Assembly: GCA_946480055.1 (NCBI GenBank)
Contig: CAMLID010000001.1
Coordinates: 130,581-194,580, forward strand
Origin: an uncultured Lysobacter sp.
GTDB lineage: Bacteria; Pseudomonadota; Gammaproteobacteria; Xanthomonadales; Xanthomonadaceae
Direction of reading: 5' to 3'
Length of the DNA stretch: 64,000 nt
Below, one piece after another: positions 1 through 9,461 of the stretch (position 1 is its first letter; every line of letters starts with the position of its first letter). The notes under the pieces were generated by a model that made no database searches, was not told the DNA's origin, and was given only the letters and a program-made list of their open reading frames with translations. The position numbers and the translations under genes were made by a program.

Positions 1-325
1 TTGGGAGCGGGGTCGTACAAGCCGGCCGGATTGGAGAGGGTCAGTACCGGGGTCTGTCGGAAGGTGGTCATGGTCGTCCTGATGCGGGGGGTGTGCCGTG
101 CGACATGGAGACCGCGGCGGTGCGATCAAGCGCGCGCTGCGCGACCGCCCTGGTCGGCGGACACGGATACGACGATCCGACGTGCGCCGGCGTGACGTCG
201 CCGGACCTCGCATTCGTCGCCGCGCCGCCCGCAAAGCTCACAGCCGTGGCCGCGCCGCGTTGGTAACGACAGGCGGACCCGTGCGCGCGTCCGCCGTCCC
301 TACCACGTGCGCACGGAGAAGCGAC
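1..325. other. Leader region without a supported gene
   Basis: No convincing coding frame is visible in the first 325 bases. The short frames present have no ribosome binding site and no recognisable product. The end of the region carries a GGAG ribosome binding site at 315-318 for the secreted protein that starts at 326. The gene to the left, if any, lies outside the window. Confidence 0.5.
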
Positions 326-1024
326 ATGAGCCTTGCAACACACAAGTTCGCCCATGCACTGCTGGGTGCGACGTTCTGGCTGGCCCTGCTGGGTTGGAGC
401 GGCCAGGCCCTGGCGGCCTGTCCGGGCGCCAGCCCCTGCGAAACCATCCAGGTCTATCGGATCCAGTCGTGGCCGACGATCCAGTTCGACGCCGCCGGCC
501 GCCCCCTGATCTCGATCCAGGAAGCCAACGGTGCCGACGAAAAGGCCTTCAAGGTCGCCGTCAGCGGGCAGACCGCCTCGACGGCGCTGGCGATCCGCTA
601 CAACGTCACCCGCATCGAGGATCCGCCGAACGACTACTGCGAGTGCAACCTGGAGCACAACTCCAAGGGCTGTCCCTCCAACCTGCCGCCGCTGCAACTG
701 CATCAGTGCTCGCGCGTCTGCCGTCGCGGCGATCTGGCCTGCACCGGCACCGGCTTCAACGTCAAACAGGACAGCGGCGGCAAGTGGTATTCCTTCCCCG
801 CGGCGACCCAGTGCGGCGGCGTGCGTGTGAACTGGAAGAAGCACAGCTTCGGCGCGGTCAAGGCCACGTCCTGCGATTGGCTGGAGAACTCGCGCGTGAT
901 CAAGGTGGTCGGTTGCATCGCCACCGCGCTGGCCACCGCTCCGGCCCCGAGCCTGGACGATCTGTTCAACAGCAACGCGATCTGCCCCGCCGTCGCCGAA
1001 GCGACGCTGGTGTACATCCCCTGA
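326..1024 (+). CDS. Secreted cysteine-rich protein of unknown function
   Basis: 232 residues. The ATG at 326 was chosen because it follows a GGAG site and starts a clear Sec signal peptide: a basic stretch, a hydrophobic core, then cleavage near GQALA-ACPG at about residue 30. An earlier in-frame start would only add an arginine-rich extension. The mature part holds 12 cysteines, an even number that suggests disulfides in the periplasm or outside the cell. I recognise no catalytic motif or family. A strong terminator follows directly, so it is probably monocistronic. Function unknown. Confidence 0.75.
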   Translation: MSLATHKFAHALLGATFWLALLGWSGQALAACPGASPCETIQVYRIQSWPTIQFDAAGRPLISIQEANGADEKAFKVAVSGQTASTALAIRYNVTRIEDPPNDYCECNLEHNSKGCPSNLPPLQLHQCSRVCRRGDLACTGTGFNVKQDSGGKWYSFPAATQCGGVRVNWKKHSFGAVKATSCDWLENSRVIKVVGCIATALATAPAPSLDDLFNSNAICPAVAEATLVYIP

Positions 1025-1044
1025 CCTGGGCTGCGATCGGCCCT

Positions 1045-1080
1045 GCGCGCCCACCGGGTGTCCGGCGGGCGCGCTCTTTT
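1045..1080 (+). terminator. Rho-independent terminator
   Basis: A 13-bp GC-rich stem (1045-1057 with 1062-1074, one mismatch) with a 4-nt loop is followed by TCTTTT. It lies 20 nt past the stop codon of the secreted protein and between two convergent genes. Confidence 0.8.
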
Positions 1081-1106
1081 GGCCGATAGCGAAGACCGGC
1101 CGACGC

Positions 1107-1586
1107 CTACAGCCCCAGATCGCTCAGGCCCGGATGATCGAGAGGGCGGCGGCCAGCGGAGTCCCAGAGGAACTTGCGCTCGCCGGCGTCGATCGCCAGG
1201 TCGTTGATCGACGCGTGGCGCTGGCGCATCAGGCCGCGCTCGTCGAATTCCCAATTCTCGTTGCCATAGGCGCGAAACCACCGGCCGGCGTGATCGCGCC
1301 ATTCGTAGGCGAAGCGCACCGCAATGCGGTTGTCGCTGTAGGCCCAGAGTTCCTTGATGAGCCGATAGTCGAGTTCCTTCGCCCATTTCCGGGTCAGGAA
1401 ATCGACGATCGCGTCGCGGCCGCGAAAGAACTCGGAGCGATTGCGCCATTGGCTGTCTTCGCTGTAAGCCAGAGCGATACGCTGCGGATCGCGACCGTTC
1501 CAGGCGTCTTCTGCGGCGCGCACCTTGGCGAGCGCGGTTTCCAGGGTGAAGGGCGGAAGCGGCGGGCGCGATTCAGTGGGGTTCAT
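1107..1586 (-). CDS. DUF1348 / NTF2-like fold protein
   Basis: 159 residues, cytoplasmic, with no signal peptide. The sequence matches the DUF1348 group of the NTF2-like superfamily: an N-terminal helix with [10 protein letters not shown], then [16 protein letters not shown], and aromatic strands such as [19 protein letters not shown]. These proteins form cone-shaped alpha+beta folds around a hydrophobic pocket; most members have no assigned reaction. It lies downstream of, and in the same direction as, the alpha/beta hydrolase (52 nt apart), so the two may be co-transcribed under the TetR-type operator upstream. The substrate is not predictable. Confidence 0.85.
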   Translation of the reverse strand: MNPTESRPPLPPFTLETALAKVRAAEDAWNGRDPQRIALAYSEDSQWRNRSEFFRGRDAIVDFLTRKWAKELDYRLIKELWAYSDNRIAVRFAYEWRDHAGRWFRAYGNENWEFDERGLMRQRHASINDLAIDAGERKFLWDSAGRRPLDHPGLSDLGL

Positions 1587-1638
1587 GGCTGTCTCCTGGA
1601 TGGCGGCGCTCCGGAATTCCGAAGCGCTGCGGGGTGGT

Positions 1639-2640
1639 TCAGTGCTTGGCGAGGAAGTCGCGGATCAGCTTGGCGATCTGCGGGCCATGGGTTTCCAGGG
1701 CGAAGTGACCGGCATCGAGCAGATGCAGTTCGGTCTTGGGATTGTCGCGACGATAGGGCTCGGCGCCCGCGACCAGGAAAATCTGGTCGTTCTTGCCCCA
1801 GATCACCAGGGTCGGCGGCTGGTGCTTGCGGAAGTACGCCTGCCATTGCGGGTACTTGGGCAGGTTGTTGCGGTAGTCGTAGATCATCGCCAACTGGATG
1901 TCGGTGTTGCCGGGCCGGTCCAGGTAGGCCTGGTCGAGCGCGTAGGCATCCGGGCTGACCAGGGTCGGATCCGGCTCGCCGTGGAGGTATTGCCAGCGCG
2001 TGCCATCCAGGGTCAGCGCGGCCTGACGGATATGCTCGCGGTTCTCGGCGCTGTTGTCGTTCCAGTAGGCCTTGATCGGATCCCAGAACTTGCCGATGCC
2101 TTCGCTGTAGGCATTGCCGTTCTGCACGATCAGCGCACTGACGCGCTCGGGGTGCTGCGATGCCAGGCGGAAGCCCACGGGCGCGCCGTAGTCCATGACG
2201 TAGAGCGCGTAGCGCGGCAACTCCAGCTGTTGGGTGAACTTGTCCATCAGCGCGGCGTAGTGGTCGAAGCTGTAGTCGAACTGCGCGGGTGCGGGCATGG
2301 CACTGCGGCCGAAACCCGGGTAGTCGGGGGCGATGACGCGGTAGCGGTCGGCCAGGCGCGGGATCAGATCGCGGTACATCTGGCTGGAAGTCGGGAAGCC
2401 GTGCAGCAACAGCAGTACCGGCGCATCGCGCGGGCCGGCTTCGCGATAGAAGATCTCCACGCCATCGACGGTCGTGGTGCGGTAGTGGATGGCAGCCGTG
2501 TCGTGGCGCAGCGTGCTGGCGGACGATGCCGGGTCGTTGGCCAGCGCCAGCGGAGCCGCGAAGGCGGTCGCCGCCGCCAGCAGCAGTGATGCGCTGGCGC
2601 GCAGGAGGCGCGAGGGAGGTCGTGCGGATAGGACGGACAT
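1639..2640 (-). CDS. Secreted alpha/beta hydrolase (epoxide hydrolase / dehalogenase-like)
   Basis: 333 residues from the ATG at 2640, which has CCGGAG just upstream and begins a signal peptide ending near LALANDP (about residue 23). The alpha/beta hydrolase fold is clear: the oxyanion motif [10 protein letters not shown], strand-helix [10 protein letters not shown], and a nucleophile elbow reading MDYGAP, where the residue expected to act as nucleophile is Asp. A late acid lies in WGKNDQIF and the catalytic His in DAGHFALE. An Asp nucleophile points to the epoxide hydrolase/haloalkane dehalogenase branch rather than an esterase. It is divergent from the TetR gene and has an operator-like palindrome just upstream, so it is probably repressed by that regulator and induced by a substrate. 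Confidence 0.85.
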   Translation of the reverse strand: MSVLSARPPSRLLRASASLLLAAATAFAAPLALANDPASSASTLRHDTAAIHYRTTTVDGVEIFYREAGPRDAPVLLLLHGFPTSSQMYRDLIPRLADRYRVIAPDYPGFGRSAMPAPAQFDYSFDHYAALMDKFTQQLELPRYALYVMDYGAPVGFRLASQHPERVSALIVQNGNAYSEGIGKFWDPIKAYWNDNSAENREHIRQAALTLDGTRWQYLHGEPDPTLVSPDAYALDQAYLDRPGNTDIQLAMIYDYRNNLPKYPQWQAYFRKHQPPTLVIWGKNDQIFLVAGAEPYRRDNPKTELHLLDAGHFALETHGPQIAKLIRDFLAKH

Positions 2641-2670
2641 GGGGTGGCTCCGGGTAGGATGGGGCGCTCT

Positions 2671-2690
2671 TGTACCGAACGATCGGTACA
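2671..2690. promoter_or_regulatory. TetR-type operator
   Basis: Inverted repeat TGTACCGA-ACGA-TCGGTACA (8-bp arms, 4-nt spacer) in the divergent intergenic region, 31 nt upstream of the hydrolase start. Its size and symmetry fit an operator for the adjacent TetR-family repressor. Confidence 0.65.
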
Positions 2691-2783
2691 ATAGATCTCA
2701 TGCCTCGCGCCGTCAACGACGCCGATGCGGACGCAGCGTTGCATCGATGGATGCGTTGACCGCGCCCCTGCCCCGAGCCATAT

Positions 2784-2799
2784 TGGACCGAACGTTCCA
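2784..2799. promoter_or_regulatory. Second, weaker TetR half-site pair
   Basis: TGGACCGAACGTTCCA is an imperfect 16-bp inverted repeat sharing the ACCGAACG core with the palindrome at 2671-2690. It ends 14 nt before the TetR start codon and could mediate autorepression. Confidence 0.4.
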
Positions 2800-2813
2800 G
2801 TCGACTTGCCGCC

Positions 2814-3374
2814 ATGCCCGCTCCCCTCCTGCCCCGTGACGCCGTGGTCGACCGCTTGTTGGGCGCGTTCCGCCGCTATGGCTACGACGCCGCGTCCTTG
2901 GGCCAGTTGTCCCAGGCCACCGGCCTGGGGCGCTCCAGCCTGTATCACTACTTTCCCGGCGGTAAGGAGGACATGGCGCGCGCCGTATTCGATCGCGTGG
3001 ACGCATGGGCGCACGACGAGATCCTCGCGCCGATGCAGGCCGCCGGCACACCGGAGCGCAGGCTGGCCAAGGTGATCGCAGCCTTGGATAGCTTCTACGC
3101 CGGCGGCACCGAAGCCTGCCTGTTCGGCAACCTGGTCGTCGGCGATGCGCAGGCGCTGTTCCAGGATCGTCTCAGCGCTTCGCTGCGTGGCTTGATCGAC
3201 GGATTCGCGCGACTCGCGCGCGAGAAGGACGGCGTATCCGCACGCGAAGCGCAGCGACGTGCCGAAGATGCGGTGGTGCGCATCCAGGGCGCACTGATCG
3301 TTTCGCGCGGCATCGACAACCCCGATCCGTTCCGCCGCGTGCTCAACACCCTGCCGCAACAGCTGCTGGGCTGA
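2814..3374 (+). CDS. TetR family transcriptional regulator
   Basis: 186 residues. The N-terminal HTH spans about residues 8-55: a helix with DRLLGAFRRYGYDAASL, then SQATGLGRSSLYHYFPGGK, the typical TetR recognition helix. The C-terminal part (CLFGNLVVGDAQALFQDRL) resembles the LmrA/YxaF-type ligand-binding domain. It is transcribed divergently from the secreted hydrolase, and two operator-like inverted repeats lie between them. The inferred role is repression of the hydrolase/DUF1348 pair and of itself. The inducer is unknown. Confidence 0.9.
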   Translation: MPAPLLPRDAVVDRLLGAFRRYGYDAASLGQLSQATGLGRSSLYHYFPGGKEDMARAVFDRVDAWAHDEILAPMQAAGTPERRLAKVIAALDSFYAGGTEACLFGNLVVGDAQALFQDRLSASLRGLIDGFARLAREKDGVSAREAQRRAEDAVVRIQGALIVSRGIDNPDPFRRVLNTLPQQLLG

Positions 3375-3574
3375 TCGCCCAGGCCGCATCGCTTCTGGCG
3401 AGCCAAGGGTGGCCCGCCCCGCGCGTCGCATCCGCGCAAGAGAATGAACGCGCAGCCGCCGACCGTTCGTCGCTCGCCTGGCCGATCCTCCGTCTCCGAA
3501 TCGTTCGTCTCTTGGGAGTGGCGCCCGCCCCTGGCGACGCAGGACGGATTCATAAGACGACAAGGAGGTTGGCC

Positions 3575-5281
3575 ATGCCGAACACCGCGGACATGCTGTG
3601 GTTCAAGACCCGTTTCGCAGCGCGCGTCGTGCCTGCACTGGCCGGCACCCCGCTCACCCTGGACCTGATCACCGCGCTGGCCTGCCAGGAAACCGGCGAG
3701 GTTTGGCCGGTGCTGCGGCGCAAGTCGATGAGCGAGGAGCGCATCCTGGCCCTGTGCGTGGGCGACACGCTCGATTCCAACGCCGGCCGCAGCGCCTTCC
3801 CCAAGACCAAGACCGAACTGGTGGCCGCCTCGCGCGGCGACGAGATGTTCGCGATCGCGCGCAAGGCCCTGGTCGACATGGCGGTGCACATCGAGGCCTA
3901 CCAGGGCGCGGCATCGCGGCCGAACAAGTTCTGCCACGGCTTCGGCATGTTCCAGCGCGACCTGCAGTTCTTCCTCGACGATCCCGACTACTTTCTCGAG
4001 CGCCGCTACGAGCGGTTCGAGCAGACCCTGGCGATGTGCGTGGCCGAACTCAAGCGCGGGCTGCGCAAGCTGCGGCTACAGGATCGCGCATCGCTGACGA
4101 CGATGGAGCTGGCCTCGGTCGCGATCGTCTACAACACCGGCGGCTTCCGCCCCGAGCGCGGCCTGCGTCAGGGCCATTTCGACGGCACCCGCTTCTACGG
4201 CCAGGCGATCTTCGATTTCATCCGCCAGGCCCAGACCGTGCCGACGCCCGACGCGCCGGCGCCACTGCCCACGCCGCTGCCCGGCGAAGCGCCGGTGCCG
4301 CCGCCCAGGCCGATCGCCGCGACCGGCCCGTTCTTCCGCGTCGACACCCGCGTTTCGACCCTGCGCCTACGCCGCGAGCCGCGCATCAGCCGCCCACCCA
4401 CCGCCAATGTTCAGGCCGAACTGCCCGACGGGCATCCGGTGCGCGCGGTGACCGGGCGCGCCGTCAACGGTTTCATGGAAGTCGAGACCAGCCTGTTCGG
4501 CGCGTTGCTGCGCGGGTTCTGCTCGACCGATTTCCTGGTCCGCGACAACGGCATCGTCGACATCCCTATCGTCGAACCCGCGCGCGATCCGCCGCGTACC
4601 GGCGTGGTCGCGGTGTTCATGCCGCGCCGGCCGGGCCGGGTGACCCGGCGCCGTGACGCGGCCGGCGCGCATTCGCTCAACGAAGACGGCCAGCCCGAAC
4701 GCTCCGGTTCCACCGCGCCGGATCTGCGCGACGACCTGGGCGCCATCATCGACTGGCTCGCGGTCGACAAGGCCTCGCACAAACGCTACCAGCCGCACTC
4801 GGGCCTGACTTTCTGCAATATCTACGCCCACGATTACTGCCATCTGGCCGGCGTCTACCTGCCGCGGGTTTGGTGGAGCTCGCCGGCGATCGAAAAGCTG
4901 CGCCGCGGCCAGACGGTCGAGCCGTTGATCGCCGACACCATCTTCGAGATGCGCGCTAACGACCTGTTCCGCTGGCTGCGCGACTTCGGCCCCGAGTTCG
5001 GCTGGCGCCAGGTGAGTACGCCCACGCGCCTGCAGGAAGAAGCCAACCAGGGCGCGGTCGCGTTGATCGTGGCGCGGCGCAAGATCGAGGGAAAATCCGG
5101 CCACATCCTGCCGGTGGTGCCCGAGACCGAAACCGAGCATGCGCACCGCACCGCCTCCGGCGAGGTCGACAGGCCGCTGCAGAGCCAGGCCGGCGTCAGC
5201 AACTTCCGTTACGGCACCAGCACCGCCAACTGGTGGAAGGACGAGCGCTTCGCCGAAAGCGCGTTCTGGGTCCACGCCTGA
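3575..5281 (+). CDS. Predicted two-domain peptidoglycan-degrading protein (lysozyme-like + SH3-like + NlpC/CHAP-like)
   Basis: 568 residues; the start at 3575 is set by AAGGAGG seven bases upstream. Residues 1-215 look like a lysozyme/transglycosylase-type helical domain: ACQETGEVWP with a candidate catalytic Glu, HGFGMFQRDLQFF recalling the GLFQ motif, and AIVYNTGGF. A Pro/Ala-rich linker (about 220-255) leads to an SH3-like segment (VSTLRLRREPRI ... DFLVRDNG). The C-terminal half has TFCNIYAHDYCHLAGVYLP followed by SGHILPVVPE, the spacing of Cys and His seen in NlpC/P60- and CHAP-type amidases. No signal peptide is visible, so it may be released by lysis, by a contact-dependent secretion system, or in a phage-like way. 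The domain calls are from motif reading only. Confidence 0.65.
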   Translation: MPNTADMLWFKTRFAARVVPALAGTPLTLDLITALACQETGEVWPVLRRKSMSEERILALCVGDTLDSNAGRSAFPKTKTELVAASRGDEMFAIARKALVDMAVHIEAYQGAASRPNKFCHGFGMFQRDLQFFLDDPDYFLERRYERFEQTLAMCVAELKRGLRKLRLQDRASLTTMELASVAIVYNTGGFRPERGLRQGHFDGTRFYGQAIFDFIRQAQTVPTPDAPAPLPTPLPGEAPVPPPRPIAATGPFFRVDTRVSTLRLRREPRISRPPTANVQAELPDGHPVRAVTGRAVNGFMEVETSLFGALLRGFCSTDFLVRDNGIVDIPIVEPARDPPRTGVVAVFMPRRPGRVTRRRDAAGAHSLNEDGQPERSGSTAPDLRDDLGAIIDWLAVDKASHKRYQPHSGLTFCNIYAHDYCHLAGVYLPRVWWSSPAIEKLRRGQTVEPLIADTIFEMRANDLFRWLRDFGPEFGWRQVSTPTRLQEEANQGAVALIVARRKIEGKSGHILPVVPETETEHAHRTASGEVDRPLQSQAGVSNFRYGTSTANWWKDERFAESAFWVHA

Positions 5282-5296
5282 TCCTCTCCTCAGGCG

Positions 5297-5326
5297 ACGC
5301 AGCGCGGTCGGGGGGCCGCGCTGCGT
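5297..5326 (+). terminator. Stem-loop terminator
   Basis: Perfect 11-bp GC-rich stem (5297-5307 with 5316-5326) with an 8-nt loop, 15 nt after the stop codon of the lytic protein. There is no run of T, so termination strength is uncertain. Confidence 0.6.
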
Positions 5327-5465
5327 AACGGGGCGCATCGCACCCCTCGCCCGTTCGGAGACGGCCGCCGCCCTGTAAACCCCGCAGCGCAACCACGCAT
5401 CGCATCCAGGGGCGCCGGCATCGGCTGCGCCCGTATCATGGCCCCGGCAATGCGTGGAGTATCGA

Positions 5466-6998
5466 ATGAAGGTTTGGATAGTGGCGGCGGCGCTCGTCCT
5501 CGCAAGCATCGCCCCGGCATTCGCGGTCGAACCGGCCTCGCCGCGGCCCGAACACGGCGTCTGGGTGATCCGCGACGTGACAGTGATCCCCGCCGATAGC
5601 GACGAAGTGCTCACCCATCGCGACGTGCTGATACGCGAGGGGCGGATCGCGGACATCCGCGTGCCGGAAGACGCAAGCCACCCCAGGAACACGCGCTACA
5701 TCGACGGCCGCGGCAAGTTCCTGATCCCAGGTCTGGTCGACGCCCACGTCCACATCGCCACCGAAGGCGCGCTGCGCGACAGCAAGAGCCCGTTGCTGTC
5801 CGGGCTCGATGCCGGTCCCGATCACGTCTACGATCGCCGCGTTCTGCTGAGCTTCCTCAAGGCCGGCGTGACCGGCGCGGCCAACCTCGGCGGCGGCGCA
5901 AGCAGCGACCAAGACCTGCTGTGGCTGCGCGACGAGATCGCCGCCGGCCGCATCGTCGGACCGCGCCTGTACGTAGCCAAGCGCATCAACGGACCGCGTG
6001 CGGAAGTCGCCTCGCCGCGCCCGGTCGAGGTGCCGGCGTCGAAGCCCACGGCCCCGACCACCGCCGCCGACGGCATCGCCGCCGTGCGCGCCGCGCACGA
6101 ACGCGGCTACGACTTCATCAAGCCCTACCAGTTCCTCAACCGCGAGACCTATCAGGCCGTCGTCGACGAGGCCAGGCGCCTGGGCATGGTCACTTCCGGC
6201 CATCTTCCGGAACTGGGTTGCGGCGTCTGCGCCGACCGCACCTTCGCATTCGACCATCCGCTGGACAACATCGCCCACAGCGAGGAACTCGGACGCTACG
6301 GCCGCGAATCCAATCTGGCCCCGCGCGATATCGATGCGCTCGCCGATCTGGTCGCGCGCAACAAGGTCGGCGTCACCCCGACCCTGATCACGCTCAAGCA
6401 GATCGTCCACATGTACGTGAATCGCGAAGTGCCCGCGACGCCCGGCGACTGGGGCGCGCTGGTCGACCCGGTCACCCGCCTGGACTGGGCGCCTGCGGGC
6501 AACAACTACTTGAGCCAGAAATTCCGCAGCCAGGACGGCGCCGACACCTTCTCGGCCGGCTACGACTTCTCGCGCCTGCTCACCCGCGAACTGTGGAAAC
6601 GCGGCGTGCCGCTGACCGTGGGCACCGATGCGCCGATGCCCGGCCTGGCGTTCGGCGTGTCGGTGCATCAGGAAATGATCGAACTGCGCGAGGTCGGTCT
6701 GTCGCCGCTGGAAGTGCTGCGCGCGGCGACGATCAATGCGCATCGTTTGTTCGACCGCGAGGGCGGCAGCGGCGCGATACGCGTGGGCGAACGCGCCGAC
6801 CTGGTGCTGCTGGACGCCGACCCGCTGGCCGATATCGGCAACGTCGCACGCATCAACGGCGTGTTCGCGCAAGGGCGCTGGCTGCCGGCGGCCAGGATCG
6901 ACGCGATGCTGGCGGAGTCGGACGGCGCGATGCGCGAACTTTCGCAGCGCATCCAGGCGCGTCAGGCCGAAGCGGGCCGGGCCAAACCGGCGCCGTGA
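5466..6998 (+). CDS. Secreted amidohydrolase family protein
   Basis: 510 residues. The ATG at 5466 follows GGAG with 6-nt spacing and gives a signal peptide (MKVWIVAAALVLASI ... AFA). The amidohydrolase superfamily is evident: the metal-binding HVHIATEG after GLVDA, a later His in TSGHLPE, GTDAPMPG for the metal-binding Asp, and a C-terminal beta-sandwich return (RVGERADLVLLDADPLADI). Members of this periplasmic imidazolonepropionase/prolidase-like branch hydrolyse cyclic amides, dipeptides or carbamate-like bonds; the substrate cannot be read from sequence. It is convergent with the amino-acid permease, with only one base between the genes. Confidence 0.85.
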   Translation: MKVWIVAAALVLASIAPAFAVEPASPRPEHGVWVIRDVTVIPADSDEVLTHRDVLIREGRIADIRVPEDASHPRNTRYIDGRGKFLIPGLVDAHVHIATEGALRDSKSPLLSGLDAGPDHVYDRRVLLSFLKAGVTGAANLGGGASSDQDLLWLRDEIAAGRIVGPRLYVAKRINGPRAEVASPRPVEVPASKPTAPTTAADGIAAVRAAHERGYDFIKPYQFLNRETYQAVVDEARRLGMVTSGHLPELGCGVCADRTFAFDHPLDNIAHSEELGRYGRESNLAPRDIDALADLVARNKVGVTPTLITLKQIVHMYVNREVPATPGDWGALVDPVTRLDWAPAGNNYLSQKFRSQDGADTFSAGYDFSRLLTRELWKRGVPLTVGTDAPMPGLAFGVSVHQEMIELREVGLSPLEVLRAATINAHRLFDREGGSGAIRVGERADLVLLDADPLADIGNVARINGVFAQGRWLPAARIDAMLAESDGAMRELSQRIQARQAEAGRAKPAP

Positions 6999-6999
6999 C

Positions 7000-8376
7000 T
7001 CAGGCGCGTGTGCGCATCCGCCGCGCGATCTCGCTGATCGCGGCGATGACCAGGGTCAGCGCGATCGTCGACAGCAGCTGCATGCGCGGCCCCTCGGTGA
7101 GCAGGGCCAGCGCGATCACGCTGCCCAGCATCGCCAGGCCCAGCCAAGTCAGATAAGGGAAGGCGTTCATCCGGAACGGCAGCGGCGTGCCCTCGCGGTC
7201 GGCGCGACGGCGCAGGATCAACTGCGACAGCAGCGACATGCCCCACACCAGCAGGCAGGTCGAACCGACCACGTTCAGCAGCGCCGGCAGCACGCGCTCC
7301 GGATACCACAGCTCCAGCAGCGCGGCGAAGAAGCCGAACGCGACGCTGGCCAGCACCGCGGCCACCGGCACCTGGCGGCGGTCGACGCCGGCCAGGAAGC
7401 GCGGCGCCTCGCGGCGTTCGGCCAGCGAATAGATCATGCGCGAAGCGCCGTAAAGGTTGGCGTTGAGCGCAGACAGCAGCGCGATCACCGCGACCAGGGT
7501 GATCGCAGCGGCCGCGCCCGGGATATTGGCGACCTGCAGCACCGCGGCGAACGGCGACTTCAGCGACTCGCTCGTCCACGGCACCACCGCGATGATGACG
7601 CTGACCGAGCCGATGTAGAACACCAGGATGCGCCAGGCCACGGTGCGGATCGCGCGGGTAATGCTGCGCGCCGGGTCCTGGGTCTCGGCCGCCGCGACCG
7701 CGACGATCTCAGTGCCGCCGAAGGCGAAGATCACCACCAGCAGCGCCGCGCCCACGCCGGCCCAGCCCTTGGGCGCGAAGCCGCCGTGATCGACGAAGTT
7801 GGACAGGCCCGGCGAGGTCACGTTCGGCAACCAGCCCAGCAACAGAGCCGCACCGATCGCGATGAAGGCGAGGATCGCGACGACCTTGAGGATCGCGAAC
7901 CAGAATTCGAAGGCGCCGAAATTCTTGACGCCCAGCAGGTTGATCGCGGTGAACACGGCCATGAACAGCAGCGACATCATCGCCACCGGCAAGCCCGGCC
8001 AGACCGTCGCCAGCAGACCGGCCGCGCCCACCGACTCGGCCGCGATCACGATCACCAGCTGCGCCCACCACAACCAGCCCAGGGTCGCGCCGGCGGTGGC
8101 GCCCATGGCGTCGGCGGCGTAGACCGAGAACGCGCCGCTGGCCGGCTTGGCCGCAGCCATCTCGCCCAGCGCGCGCATCACGATGATCACCAGCACGCCG
8201 GCGATCAGGTAGGACAGCAGCACCGCCGGTCCCGCCGCCTGCACGCCCACGCCCGAGCCCAGGAACAGCCCGGCGCCGATCGCGCTGCCCAAGCCCATCA
8301 TCACCAACTGACGCGGTTTCATCGCGTAGCCGAGCTGGGTTTCGTCGGGGCGGGCGGTCTCGGTCTGGGAGTTCAT
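7000..8376 (-). CDS. APC family amino-acid permease
   Basis: 458 residues with about 12 membrane segments. The first segment carries the APC signature GSAIGAGLFLGSG, in which the unwound region binds the substrate amino group. LSYLIAG and RALGEMAAAKPASGAFSVYA follow, as in the AAT subfamily (GabP/ProY/AroP-like). It is expected to import an amino acid by proton symport across the inner membrane; specificity is not predictable. It stands alone in its direction. Confidence 0.9.
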   Translation of the reverse strand: MNSQTETARPDETQLGYAMKPRQLVMMGLGSAIGAGLFLGSGVGVQAAGPAVLLSYLIAGVLVIIVMRALGEMAAAKPASGAFSVYAADAMGATAGATLGWLWWAQLVIVIAAESVGAAGLLATVWPGLPVAMMSLLFMAVFTAINLLGVKNFGAFEFWFAILKVVAILAFIAIGAALLLGWLPNVTSPGLSNFVDHGGFAPKGWAGVGAALLVVIFAFGGTEIVAVAAAETQDPARSITRAIRTVAWRILVFYIGSVSVIIAVVPWTSESLKSPFAAVLQVANIPGAAAAITLVAVIALLSALNANLYGASRMIYSLAERREAPRFLAGVDRRQVPVAAVLASVAFGFFAALLELWYPERVLPALLNVVGSTCLLVWGMSLLSQLILRRRADREGTPLPFRMNAFPYLTWLGLAMLGSVIALALLTEGPRMQLLSTIALTLVIAAISEIARRMRTRA

Positions 8377-8522
8377 TCGGCCATCGGGAAGAGTGCGGCG
8401 GAGGCCGAACGATACAGCAGCCGGGGCCGGGGCGCGGGTGCCGGCCAGCGCCCCGGGGCAGGCTGGGAGCGCTCGGGCTCCCGGCTCCTGAACACGACAT
8501 CGTCGGGAGCGCGAGGCACGAC

Positions 8523-9461
8523 TTACTTCGCAGCCGGCACCTGCTCCGCCCAGCTCTTCAAGTCGCTGGTACCGTCCAGGAACGGCAGCGCCGTCGTGGC
8601 CAGGCGCGGCGCGGCGAAGATCTCGTAGTGGGTCAGGTCGGGCAGGATCGCCAGACGGTTCTTGGACAGGGTCTCGCGGCCCCAGCCGGCGTCCTGCTGG
8701 CCGCCGCCGAGCAGCTGGTAGAACTTGATCACGTGCTCGGGGCGGTACATGTCGCCGTCACCGTAGACCAGCATCACCGGCATCTGCAGCTGCTTGACCT
8801 CGGCCGACCAGTCGTAGTGACCGCGCATGAAATCGCCGAGGGTGTCGAGCAGACGCGGGAACTCGCCGATGTTCGGCGCTACCGCCGCGTAGTTCAGGTA
8901 CATCGGCGTGTCCTTCATCATCGGCGCGGCGGCGCCGGTCAGGCCTTTCTGCTGGGCGCGGATGCCGGGGTAGTAGCCGTCGTCGGAATAGGCGCCCGAC
9001 ACCAGCACCAGCCGGCGCACGCTCGCCGGCCGCTGGATCGCCATGCGCAGCGCCACGCAGCTGCCCAGCGAGTAACCCAGCACGTCGACCTGCTGGTGGC
9101 CGAGCTTGGCGACCAGCGCGGCCATGTCGTCGCCGCCGGACTGGCAGCTGAAAGGGCGCTGCCCCAGCGGGGTGCGGCCATGACCGTGCAGATCAACCGC
9201 GATCACCTGTCGGTGCTCGCTCAGTTTCGGCATCAGCGGGGCGAACATTTCGATCGAGCCCAGGCCGCCGTGCAGCAACAGCAGGGGTTCGCCTTTGCCG
9301 CGGATCTCGTAGTAGTAGTCGACGCCATCGATGATCTGGCGGCCCTTGATGACCTCCGCGCTGATGTTGACGATGGGCTGCGCTTCGGCCGCCGGCGCGG
9401 CGATGGGCAGCAGGACGGCGACAGCGGTATAGGCCCACAGGGCAAGCGTTGCGAACTTCAT
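8523..9461 (-). CDS. Secreted alpha/beta hydrolase
   Basis: 312 residues. The start at 9461 gives a signal peptide ending near AAPAAEA, about residue 25. Fold motifs are LLLLHGGLGSIEMF (oxyanion loop), AVDLHGHGRT, the nucleophile elbow GYSLGS with a Ser nucleophile, an acid strand with VYGDGDMYRPEH, and the catalytic His in LPDLTHYEIF. It is a serine esterase/lipase-like enzyme acting in the periplasm or outside. It lies alone between the permease and the acetyltransferase, both in the same direction but with gaps over 100 bp. Confidence 0.85.
   Translation of the reverse strand: MKFATLALWAYTAVAVLLPIAAPAAEAQPIVNISAEVIKGRQIIDGVDYYYEIRGKGEPLLLLHGGLGSIEMFAPLMPKLSEHRQVIAVDLHGHGRTPLGQRPFSCQSGGDDMAALVAKLGHQQVDVLGYSLGSCVALRMAIQRPASVRRLVLVSGAYSDDGYYPGIRAQQKGLTGAAAPMMKDTPMYLNYAAVAPNIGEFPRLLDTLGDFMRGHYDWSAEVKQLQMPVMLVYGDGDMYRPEHVIKFYQLLGGGQQDAGWGRETLSKNRLAILPDLTHYEIFAAPRLATTALPFLDGTSDLKSWAEQVPAAK

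Noticed and set aside
68..1054. A 328-codon minus-strand frame
   Set aside because: Antisense to the Cys-rich secreted protein, which has a signal peptide, ribosome binding site and terminator.
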